Origin: Mikrocytos mackini | Lineage: Eukaryota; Endomyxa; Ascetosporea; Mikrocytida; Mikrocytiidae | Direction: 5' to 3' | NCBI GenBank assembly: GCA_030180075.1 | Contig: JASNJN010000405.1 | Span: 1 to 23,191 of the forward strand | DNA length: 23,191 nucleotides | Translations under genes and position numbers: made by a program | Notes under the pieces: model-generated | Databases searched by the model: none | Seen by the model: only the letters and a program-made list of their open reading frames with translations | Told to the model about the DNA's origin: nothing | In this document: in pieces, positions 9,113 through 19,646 of the stretch | How positions within the stretch are numbered: the stretch's first letter is position 1 | How the letters are laid out: each line of letters starts with the position of its first letter

Positions 9113-9878
9113 TATGTTGTCCATTCAACTTTTAAAAGTAAAAACAAAAATTTTAAATTTCAATTATTATAAATACATTGTTCTGACTTAAACAAAGAGA
9201 CATAGAGCCCATACACTTACTAGGAAGGTGGCTTATTTATATATTACTTGCTAAAGACAAATTATATACTACAGCTCCGTATTTAGTTCGTTTGCTTATT
9301 GCTCCCTGAGAAAGGTTTGAGCTGAGCACTATAACCAACAATACATGTTGATATCACAAACAGGACACTACAGCGTCGCGTTTTATCGTTTCTGATGGCA
9401 TACAAACAAACAGCAGGCAGGGAATATTAAAGAACTTTTATATAAACTTTTTACTTTGGACACGATAACGGGTATTAGTACAATATTATTCTATACAACA
9501 CCCTCAACTATTACTCTTGTGCTCAATATATTCGGACTTTTGTATATACATCATTCCGATGCTAGTATCTAAAAGAATTTATATTATCATAAAGGCGGAT
9601 AATGATAATATAAATCGTGGACGGCCATTCTGTTTTAATAAATATCAATACTTAATAGGGCGAATATAAAAGAATGGATTAAATTAGCTGCATTTACATT
9701 TTATCAATATTATATTAAAACTAATTATATTTTATAGAGGAATTTTCAGGCGTTAAATATAAATAATTATTTATCAATGGTTTTAATTTGTTGTTTTCTT
9801 TTTTTCTTTCTACCCTTTTGTTTATTATTCGGCAAAACATTAGAGTCCAACAATTTTGTGATTAAACCCCTTTCTTTT
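9113..9878. repeat. MULE-1 left inverted-repeat arm
   Basis: Reverse-complement match to 12340-13112. Bases 9634-9878 are identical to 12340-12584; bases 9113-9633 match the outer arm with scattered substitutions and small indels. The arm includes the 3' end of the transposase coding sequence (9767-9878). The homology fades outward at TATGTTGTCC (9113), aligned with TATGTCGTCT on the other arm. Confidence 0.88.
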
Positions 9879-11875
9879 GAAATATTTTGTTCTATTTGGA
9901 CTATTCCGGGTCTTAAAATTGACAGAATTTTTGTCGGCTCATTTTCTTCAATAACTCTACTCATTTCTTCCATAATTTGTATACCACTCTCAACCGTTAT
10001 TTTCTTTTCTGAAAGTGATGTCGTTATATTCTTTCCCAAAACTTTAAAATGCTTGTATTTGACAGTTATATTCGACATTGAATCACGACTTACTATGCTT
10101 GTAACATTATAAGACATCTCAGATTTAGCTGGAATTGGCACATCATTATATGGAACTAAAACATGCGATGAATCAATCTCATTATCCTTTTCTTGTTCAA
10201 ATATCGCAGAAGACTCTTCAACAACTTTGTCTGTTTCAAACAGTGTTATCTTTTCGTCACTTAAATTTTGTAGTTTAGAAATGCTTTTTAAAACAATCGA
10301 TACTTTCCATCTATTATGAAAATAACTCAGAATATCCGTACTCTTGTCAAATCGAAGGTTATAGAATGTGTGCATACAAGGCAGTCCAAATCGTTTTCTA
10401 AACTTGCAGCAATTACTCTCCTCAAATTTAAACTGATTGTCAGAACAAGTGATATAACGGGACATCTCTTCTATGTCCATAACTGTTCTAAATGCGAAAT
10501 CCGATATTCTTCCTTTTAACATACTAATAAACGTTGGCATGTTTTCATTAGGTACACGCCGGTTTCGTTTGTCCGCAAAATTGTCATTTATTATTTTCTT
10601 ATCTTCGAAAAAGTTGCTCATATCTATTAGGAAATTCCCGAGCGATTGATTTAATTTTAATTTCTTTTTTAAAGCTCCGAAAAAAGACTCAATATTATCC
10701 GTCGTGTTTATATCATAATATTGGGCGGTCTTTTTAAAACACGGAATAAATTCGTGTTTATTTTTATGCCAGTTCTTCATATAATAAGAACGGATATCGC
10801 AGTGAAAATTCGCCAATAATTCGCTGTATATCCCTTCGTTTTCCAAATAACAAAGCTGTTTTATCGTTATTATGTTTCGTTTCTTTGTCTCCTTTGATGC
10901 CCCTATTAAATTGTTAATTTTTTGAGTGAATGTTTTAATGGCATGGAATCGACACAAGTTTAGCTATGAGTTTGGGAAGTATTCCCTTATAACTTTTCGT
11001 TCGCTCAGATCTCTGTCAGTAATGATATACTTACATTTTTTGACATCATTACTTCTTGCAAATATACCGAATGCTTCCTTAAGCATAGGAAATCCCTCAT
11101 TATGAATTGCGAACGAGAAGAAGGGGATAGTCTTCATATTATCGTCCACGCCTAAGAAAGCAAAAAACGTCCAATTGATATTGGTCATTTTGAAAGTACT
11201 ATCGAGTATTCCTACATCGCCAAAGTTTTCATAGTTCTTTTTCATATCAGAAGTCTGGTATACTACTCCCATTAATTTCTTATCACTGCTCTCAATTTTC
11301 TCTACATTACCTCTGCTCTTTATTATTCCAATAGCTTCTTCGGCAGAATACTTTTTAATTTGTCGATAAAATAAGTTGTGGATATCTTTTGTTGTATAAT
11401 TTTCATTTGTTTTCTGGGATAAATATTTGGCTATGTTGCATGTGGGAGTTTTATTTGTAAGTAAGAAAAGTGCCATGTCATACACGTCTGGGGGCAACTC
11501 GGTTTTACTATATACACCTAAACAAAGATCGTGGTGCAACAGATCAAGTTTGCAAACCTGAAGTTTATTATTCTTAACACCAATGACGATTTTCGAACAA
11601 CACCCTATCTTTTTGGTAGTTGTTTTGCGTTTTTTTGAAGTTGATTTCCTCGGAATACCACATTCGCAACGAAAAACTATATAAGAGTAAACCAAGTCTT
11701 GTATCTTGGCGTTTTTATAGTTTTCTGTACCATGTATGCCAGTACTATCGATGTTCAATTTTTTTGAGCTCCTCATCTTCCAAATAACACCGTCTTCCTT
11801 TTCCAAAAGTCTTTTGTCTTCTAAGAATTCCTTGTACGTTGAATATCGCTTGTTGAGTGTTATCTGGCGTATCAT
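9767..11875 (-). pseudogene. MULE-1 transposase, interrupted by one in-frame stop
   Basis: This is a Mutator-like (MULE/MuDR-type) DDE transposase that would act at the element's long inverted repeats. The first ATG of the open frame is at 11875 (only TTG codons precede it). A Cys/His-rich FLYWCH/GCM-like DNA-binding region (VFRCECG...GCC...HHDLC) comes first. The catalytic motifs follow: D in LDSTFK, D in IITDRD, the LCRFH C-x2-H motif, and E in TTDNIESFF. A degenerate SWIM zinc motif (CCKF...LPCMH) and a Lys/Arg-rich tail end the protein. A TAG at 10964-10966 lies between the second aspartate and LCRFH, with the same frame open on both sides; homologous MULEs have a sense codon there. Its last 36 codons lie in the left inverted-repeat arm. 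Probably a recently inactivated gene. Confidence 0.87.
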
Positions 11876-12339
11876 AGAATGTACAAAATTCTTTGAAAAT
11901 TTTAAAGTTTCAAAAATGAACGAGGTTCTTGACAACAACAGGATGTTAAACCTATTCTTAACAACACGCTATATTCATCATATCAAAAGACAAGAGTATC
12001 TAACTCATAGAGATTTGAAATCACACAATCAACAAATTCCAAAGATTACGAATGTAAGCTAGAATACTGTTCTAATCAGACCCGACCTATGTTATTTATG
12101 ATCATACTATAGACATATTTTATGGACAAGTTGTATCTAGCTTCGTTCTCCATAACATGAAATAAGAGTATGCGAAGTTTAGGCAAACTCCTTTGTTACA
12201 TGAAAATACACCATCGATTTCGTGACAATAAGTTAAGGGATACACATCTTAGATGGGGAATTGGGACTTCATTAAAGTAAAAATATTACTACAATAAATA
12301 AAGGTAGGGGAAATATATGATGGAAATTCATGTCTAGAA
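11876..12339. other. MULE-1 interior, 5' flank of the transposase
   Basis: About 460 bp between the transposase start and the right arm. No convincing ORF; it presumably contains the minus-strand promoter of the transposase. Confidence 0.5.
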
Positions 12340-13112
12340 AAAAGAAAGGGGTTTAATCACAAAATTGTTGGACTCTAATGTTTTGCCGAATAATAAACAA
12401 AAGGGTAGAAAGAAAAAAAGAAAACAACAAATTAAAACCATTGATAAATAATTATTTATATTTAACGCCTGAAAATTCCTCTATAAAATATAATTAGTTT
12501 TAATATAATATTGATAAAATGTAAATGCAGCTAATTTAATCCATTCTTTTATATTCGCCCTATTAAGTATTGATATTTATTAAATAAGAATAGCCGCCTA
12601 CGATTTATATTATCATTATCTGTCTTTTATGATAATATACATTCTTTTAGATACTAGCATCGGAATGGTGTATATATACAAAAGTCCAATTATATTGAAC
12701 ACAAGAGTAATAGTTGAGGGTGTTGTATAATAATACTGTACTAATACTCGTTATCATGTCTACAGTAAAAAAGTTTATATAGAAATGCTTTAACATTCCC
12801 ATCCTGCCTGCTGTCTGTTTGTATACCATCAGAAACGATAGAATGTGGCGCTGTAGTGTCCTGTGTGTGATATCAACATGTATTGTAGGTTATAGTGCTC
12901 AGCTCAATCTTTTCTCGGGAAGCAATAAGCAAACGAACTAAATGCAAAGCTGTAGTATATAATTTGTCTTTAGCAGGTAATATATGAATAAGCCGCCTTC
13001 CTAGTAAGTACCTGGGCTCTGTGTCTCTTTGTCAAGGTCAGAACAATGTATTTATAATAATTGAAATTTAAAATTTTTGTTTTTACTGGAAAAAAGTTGA
13101 TTAGACGACATA
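12340..13112. repeat. MULE-1 right inverted-repeat arm, with a duplicate transposase 3' end
   Basis: Reverse complement of the left arm. Positions 12340-12451 hold a second, plus-strand copy of the transposase C-terminal codons and stop. They are preceded by unrelated sequence rather than the rest of the gene, so this is a non-functional gene fragment. Identity is complete to 12584 and then falls abruptly. Confidence 0.88.
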
Positions 13113-13335
13113 GCATGACATAAATTGAAGTAAATAACTTTTTTTATACAAGCATTATTTTTTTATTTTTTAAATGGTATCATGTATATAACATATACAA
13201 ATTCGCTATTAATTGTTTAATTAAGCTAGTCATGCATTATTTTATAAATTGAGGATGTGTGGAGTTTTTAAAATTTTAAATTCTTATGAAAACTCCAAGA
13301 TCTCCAAAAAGACTTCCCAACAACACAAATAGCAC
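13113..13335. repeat. MULE-2 left terminal inverted repeat
   Basis: The outer 65 or so bp (13113-13178) and inner 70 or so bp (13266-13335) match the reverse complement of 19108-19324; the middle is diverged. The inner part includes the transposase ATG (13286) and about its first 16 codons. Confidence 0.8.
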
Positions 13336-16087
13336 AACAAATAATCAGTCATTACTTTCACAACATGAATTCGCCCATAGTAGTTCAACTAAACCATTTT
13401 GTTTCACTGTAGACTCAAACATTTCTTATGTTTCAGACATCGTCATTTCCTCCCAAACGAATTCTCGCGAGGTTGAGAAAGATATGGTTGTAGCAGTTGA
13501 TGTTGATTACAATCAAATTAACTATATTCGAAATCAGAAGGGAAAGTGTGTTTCGATGACAAATCAACACGAATTGGAATACGAACTTCCTACATTAAGG
13601 CATGGGCGGCAGCCTGTTCCAAGTGAAGATATATCTGATAACAAACCGCGTAGATATAATTGTGATAAGTGCACAAAGTCATTCAAATTAGAACAGTCTA
13701 TGAAAAATCATAAAAGCAAAACCCACAGCAATTCCTATAGTCATTTATGTGGATTTTGTGATTATAATAATAAAAAATATATATCGCTTGTTACTCACCA
13801 GCTTAAAAAGCATTCAAGTTTGCACAGTTTTAAAGTAGAAAGCTTCAGTAACAAAAAATTGGCCATGGAATATTTAAAAGTTAAGGTAAATACAGGGAAA
13901 TATAGTTTTAAAAAAGACACCGGTACTAAGAAAAACAAACATGGTCCCATAGACTATTATAAGTGCAATTTTAAAGCGAACAACAAAGAAACGCCTTGTA
14001 AAGGCTTTATTTTAGTACAAAAGTATAATAAAAGTAAACAATTTAAAATTATATCAAACTCAAAACATGGTCATTCTGTTGACCTAGATAGCATAAGAAT
14101 TAATAAGGATCTCAGAAATACATTGATAAGTTTAATTACAAATGGTGTCGAACTAAACACTATACATTCCGACATAACAGCATTTGATACTCCAACCGGC
14201 ATAGGAAAGGCCCACAGCATTACAAAGAATTTCCTGCGTTCACTCCGTACAGAGATTAAAAAACTTAAACGGTTTTCCAATGGGGATTTGGAAAATTAAT
14301 ACAAGATTCTGGGTTCTCTTAAAACACAGGCTAAAATTACAGATTTTATTTTTAAGGAAAAGGATGTTAAAATAATCAATCGTCCCGAAATTGACGATCA
14401 TTTCATACTAGCTTTCCAGACTACTACTCAACGGAATACATTTGTAGCTGAACAATCTGATTGCATAATGGTGGATTCAACTCATTCCACCAACATGTAC
14501 GGATATAAGCTCATTACATTTGCTATCTTGACTAAAAAGCAACGATTTTGTCCTTTTATCTTTATGTTGAGTGACAGCGACTCCGAAAGTACGGTTTCAT
14601 ATGTACTAGAAACTTTACTATCACAAGGTTTACTTCCTTCTTCACCCACTTATATAATGAGCGATATGGCTCGTACTTACTTTAACTCATGGAGAAATCA
14701 GGTTAATAATAATATCAAATGGTATTATTGCAGCTTTCATTTTGTTACGGCTGTAAAAAAACAAATGGCTTTGAAAATTAAAAATTTAGAAGTTCGCACA
14801 ACAATAGAAAAGAAATTTGATGCTCTACGAACTATTATTGACCTGACAAAGTTTAACAGATCCTATACAGCCTTCATCTACCATATTGAAAGCAAGGCAA
14901 AGTTGTTTTATGAATATTTCTTTGATGCCTATCACAAAGTTGTTGAACGATAGGCGTTATGTCATAGATTAGATATAGAACTAAATACAAACAACCATAT
15001 CGAGAGCTACCATAAAGTCTTAAAAGATATATATTTGAAGAAAAATTCATATAACCGAATGGATTCTTTGATTTCTGCATTGATTAATTACGACGACAAA
15101 GTATACAGAAATTCAATTTTAAGCAACTATTCAAAAAATATAGAGTTCTTAGGTTACCGTGAAAAACAAGCACTGAAAAAACACAAACTCTCACAATCTT
15201 TGGACGAATCTAAATTTAAACACAGGAAAGGCTCGTATTACTATAAGAATTACAAAATAACAGCGGGAAACTGTAAACAATGCGACAGTGAGTGTCAATT
15301 CCTTTGTAGGTTTTGTCAAGTATGTAAAGACAGATTCACTTGCACATGCCTCACATATTTATTAAAAAAGAAGATGTGCAAGCACATACACAAAGTATGT
15401 TATATAGTGAATAATAAACTACCTATGCGGCCAAGCAGTTGTTCAAATAATTCCGAAACAACTACCCAGGAATCAGTCAATAATACTTCCAATACCAAAG
15501 AAAACGTTTCTAACAGAAACGGACAAGAAACAGTATTAATTACACAAGAAGTTATGCAGAATAGCACTACTATTTACACGCAACAATATGAAAATACAGA
15601 TTCGACGCTTGATGTGGCAATGCAGTTGCGAGTTCCTTTAAAAAACGATAACAAAATATCGAATGTATCTAAAGAATACAACACCACAGCCCAAAAATCG
15701 AGCAAAAACCGTATAAACACGGAAAATAATGAGAATTGTATAAGAAACGTAGGGGAAAGCTTTACAGACAATAGTTGCAATAGGAATGTGAGATCTCCAA
15801 TTTCCGAATTAAATATACAGGCACATAATTCATTGATAGTCAGCCGAAAACATGAAATCGCTTCACAGTTATCATATCTGAATGATAAGGTCAATAGTCC
15901 ATCTTCACTCCTATATTTAAACAAAATACACTCCCAATTAAATTTTGTGACAATGCTTGACATTGCAGATGTAAAGATTACAAATACACTTTATGAAATT
16001 GATCCTAGTACTCGATATAAGCAAGAAACTCAACGAAGTAAATACCATAGCAAAAACAAAAACAAAAGAATTAATAAAAATAAATAA
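13286..16087 (+). pseudogene. MULE-2 transposase with two C2H2 zinc fingers, interrupted by two in-frame stops
   Basis: One 934-codon frame with a TAA at 14297-14299 and a TAG at 14951-14953. Two C2H2 fingers (C126-C129-H142-H147 and C155-C158-H171-H176, both C-x2-C-x12-H-x4-H) precede a FLYWCH/GCM-like region (C227, C238, H261, H263). The MULE core follows: D in MVDSTHSTN (near 14474), D in IMSDMA, CSFH, then E in NNHIESYHKVLK (codon 15002-15004). A cysteine cluster leads into a canonical SWIM motif CTC-x9-CKH (near 15341-15385), then an Asn/Ser/Thr-rich tail of about 230 residues. The TAG falls in the VER-stop-ALCHR motif, where MULEs usually have tryptophan (TGG). Probably a recent pseudogene, since the frame is otherwise open throughout. 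Confidence 0.87.
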
Positions 16088-19000
16088 TTATGGTATTGAC
16101 TCGGATTACAGGAGATGGTAAATATATTAGATTAATTTTGTTAAATTGTAATATTTTATACTAACATATTATCCAGGGACTATGGTAATTTTTATAAACA
16201 TCAATATTTTATAAATAAATTGTAAAACTCAGACTAAAATAGACTGCCCTATGTAATGGTATTATATAACTAATTTAGAGCTATATATTAAATAATAAAT
16301 AAATTCATATCTTAACTCCTCATTGATTACATTTTGAGTATTACTTCACAATTACAATGCTATTTTATTTGTATTTGGCTTCTGGAGACAGGAAATCATT
16401 TAATTTGCATTATTATCTTGGTCTATAGCTTCTTGTTGTTTTTCTTATCAGTATACCGACACTATGTTGATAGTTGGCCATTAAAACCAAGAAATCACAA
16501 CAAGACAAATTCTTAGACGTGAAGTTTAAACGGTTGGAAATATGGGTATGTAGTGACTTTAAAGCGCCTGTATGATAATTGGATGATTCAAAGTAAAAGT
16601 GGATATACATAACTAGGAATTGGGAACTTGCGTTGCAGTTATATTGTAGACAACCAACCAGTTCATTAGTTGGCAAGGGAAACCATAAGAGACCGAATAA
16701 GTAAGCAAACGGCTAAGTTATCTATGTATATATTGAGAAAGAATTATCAATATGAATCCCTGAATTTGATATGAAGTGAAGAAAGCTATCAAAGTGTCAA
16801 AGTTAGCTATAATATGAAGTCAGCAGATAATGATCGGGAATGAATCCATTCATTGAAGAGCTAGTGTGATGATTAAATCTTTAAAATGTTACGAAGGGAA
16901 GTAAAGTCCGGTTCTCATCAGTGTCCTGTTATCTTAAGATTACAAACTCCAACTGCTTATGCGAAATATCAAACACAACTTACACTAATCAACTACAGAA
17001 CATGTATATTTCTTTAAGTATAGAAAAGTAGGTAAATGTTTCTAATTATTTGCATGGTGTACTTTTAATTGTAATTATCGACAAGTTCGGCGTTTTATTA
17101 TGTTTTGAAAGAAGACAACGAGTTGACATTTGAAGCAGGCCAAGCAAAATTCCACATACATCGTAGTTTTAGCAGATTCACTAGGTGTAAACTATTAGAA
17201 TTAATAATGAAATGATAAGTTGGTCATCGAAGAAAAGTGAGCAAAACTGGGAACTGAGCTATCATATGGGAATTAGGATTACACAATGAGCTGAGTAAAA
17301 TAAAATACGTATAGCAAGAAGGAATGTGTAAATAACAAAGTATTCCATTTTGAACAAGTATTCTGAATGTGTGTATGTCTGTCTGTATTTTGAGCCATGG
17401 TTTACGAATGGCTTTCTTTATTTGAAGTCGAATTTATCCAAACATCTATAATAGAACTCATGAATATAGTACACAATAAAACTCTGGCGTATCATCTTCT
17501 TTTGTATTTCAAGTTTGAAATTTAATTTTTGTACATTCCAAAATATTAATAAGACGCTCAAGCCACAGAATAAACTATACTCGAGTATGCTTTAATGATT
17601 ATCTACACAACTGTATTGATATCCGGAATAGGATATTTCTTATTCTCAATACTTTTGTTAATAGTAAATTGTACACACCGATGCAGCATACCTTCTTCAA
17701 AACTAGAATGATCAGTAACTCAATAACACAATATTATAAACAACTATCAGAACATCAAGGACTATTATGTTTATTTAACATTGAAGATATTGTGTGACAA
17801 GACGGATAGCCGAAAGACGATGTAATGCATCACATATTAACACTCACCAAAGAGTCATTCTAAGAAAACATCATCTTATAAGTTTCATCACACAGGAGAA
17901 ACAAACAATATACTCATTATTCAAGCATCATTGAATATAATTCCTTCTCGATGTGAATGTAAACAGCAACCTAGAATATATTCATGATAAAGCAATATTT
18001 AAAGATTTGGCTCAGACATACTATTAAACATGTTCTTTATGGAATATGATCAGAGGTTTCAACGTTGGTGAATGATATTGACCTACTATACCTTTCTATC
18101 TGCTTTAATGAAATGTGATTACATTATTAAATTGAAAATTTAATTTAAAATGATAATATGACGTTACACATAAGATTACTAAAAATCCATAATCTGTACA
18201 ATATTCAATATTACATATTCATTAAACAAGGAGAATTGAATATGGATAAAGAATATATTTGATGGTAAATTAAAACATTGTAATGAAATGGATATATTTA
18301 TAATGAATGTTATAAAACATCCGATATTTTAAATAAATTAAATAGAATATCAAAGGACCAATCGAGAATATAGTAGTTTTTAATTCGTTTATAGTATTTA
18401 TTCCATATTATATATTTGTGTTACAGTTATTATTAATATGGTCAAAAGATATAAGTAGTATAACATTTATTTACTTATCAAATCCAACATTAATTCCATG
18501 GAGATTGTATAACGATTCTGATTTCCTTCGAATGGTTGATTATTAGTTATTGTGATATTATATTAGAACTCCAAGCAAATTGAATATTAAATACAACTCT
18601 TTATTCTAACATAAATACAGCTCTCTTATTGTCCAGGCAATTATTACTTTAATGGAGAATTCAAATAACATTTAGTAATATATTTGTCTTAGAACGTTCA
18701 TAATGATTTGTATCCTTTTGAAATTGTATTATCTCAATCTTTTCTGTTCTGTAAACAGGAATATTAAGTTTGTCCGAAGTCACTAGTATACACCTTCTCT
18801 TCACTATATCCTATTATTCAAAATATATTACAGCTGGATCGAACAAAATAATTTCTTACTTTTAAAAGTGGATTTCTGATTCTAATAGAACAAGAATTCA
18901 AGGGACAATCTTATTTAATACATTCTCTTTTGCTTCAAACCCTTTTGACAGTAGTTGTTTATGATCTGTCAACCTTTTTCTCTGAAATAGCAGCATTTTC

Positions 19001-19107
19001 ATAAGAAAGTTGGTTTGATACGCACTGAACACAAGGGCATTGGAACCTATGAAAGAAGTTTCACAGAGTATTTAAAGTATATAACCGCATATCTTTTCAT
19101 TTTAATA
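16088..19107. other. MULE-2 internal non-coding segment, about 3 kb
   Basis: AT-rich DNA between the transposase stop and the right inverted repeat. Only short ORFs (60-90 codons) occur, with no recognisable domain, and stops are dense on both strands. No RNA gene or tandem repeat was recognised. It may be captured host DNA, a decayed second gene, or decayed nested elements. Confidence 0.55.
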
Positions 19108-19324
19108 CTATTCGTGTTGTTGGGAAGTATGTTTGGAGATCTTTGAGTTTTCATAAGAATTTAAAATTTGGAAAATGAAAAAAAAGAAAAACCCCATAAT
19201 AAAGAGTTTATTTTAACAATTAATAAATAATCCTGAATAAATAGTTTAAAAAAATATATTACCATTTAAAAATAAAAAATAATGCTTGTATAAAAAAAGT
19301 TATTTACTTCAAATTATGTTATGC
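19108..19324. repeat. MULE-2 right terminal inverted repeat
   Basis: Reverse-complement match to 13113-13335, including an inverted copy of the transposase start codon and first 16 or so codons (reading leftward from about 19153) with a few amino-acid changes. It ends at TTATGC, after which gypsy-2 Gag codons begin. Confidence 0.8.
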
Positions 19325-19635
19325 CTCTGACTTCCCCAGAAGCATGTACGATTGTTACGAAATCGTTCTTTCCCGAAGAAGACTTTGAACACTATGAGTA
19401 CTTGCTAGCCTCTACAAAGAAACATAACTTCTCATCGACAGAAAGTTATTTAGATTTCTTACGAGGGCTCGAAGTAAAGGCTAATTATTGTGTTGACAAA
19501 ACTGATAAAATTACTTCGAGGGAATTCCTCAAATACTTCATTGAAGGATTGTCTCGCAAAGAGCAAGATATAGCTCTAGATATTGAGACGAATAATCCCC
19601 AGAAGATTGCCGTACCGATCGACGTCTTAAGCTAG
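19325..19635 (+). pseudogene. gypsy-2 Gag fragment
   Basis: About 103 codons align with residues about 43-150 of the gypsy-1 Gag (shared features: FYP/FFP, DFxxYE, LE.KAN.CV, DKIT.REF, GL). The N-terminal 40-plus residues are missing because MULE-2 ends at 19324; the ATG at 19321 belongs to the transposon terminus and is not the native start. The frame stops at TAG 19633-19635. The downstream basic tail and Pol lie in the -1 frame, while gypsy-1 has Gag and Pol in one frame, so a frameshift near 19620-19650 is likely. Programmed frameshifting is less likely, since no slippery heptamer lies before the stop. Confidence 0.8.
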
Positions 19636-19646
19636 GCATTGGGACG

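Larger units (their letters stand above)
9113..13112 (-). mobile_element. MULE-1: Mutator-like element with inverted repeats of about 770 bp
   Basis: Inverted arms at about 9113-9878 and 12340-13112 enclose a MULE transposase gene on the minus strand. Long terminal inverted repeats flanking one transposase are the hallmark of Mutator-like elements. The innermost 245 bp of the arms are identical, while the outer 500 or so bp differ at many positions and by small indels. The right arm carries a copy of the last 36 codons of the transposase. No target-site duplication is visible at the chosen ends; the right end directly abuts MULE-2. Confidence 0.85.
13113..19324 (+). mobile_element. MULE-2: Mutator-like element with zinc-finger transposase and about 3 kb of non-coding DNA
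   Basis: Inverted repeats at 13113-13335 and 19108-19324 enclose a plus-strand MULE transposase and a long AT-rich segment, for a total of about 6.2 kb. The left end starts at the base after MULE-1 ends. The right end lies inside the Gag gene of gypsy-2, replacing its N-terminal coding part, so the element (or a rearrangement using its end) post-dates gypsy-2. No target duplication is visible at either end. Confidence 0.8.

Noticed and set aside
12647-12829. 60-codon ORF on the minus strand in the MULE-1 right arm
   Set aside because: It lies in terminal-repeat sequence, and the matching left arm does not preserve it as a frame.
16334-16676. Short ORFs of 60-87 codons inside MULE-2
   Set aside because: No domain, no homology recognised, overlapping on opposite strands, and at the length expected by chance.
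17850-17930. HTGE-like zinc-finger linker near 17888
   Set aside because: No cysteine pair or correctly spaced histidines in any frame; a chance match in AT-rich DNA.
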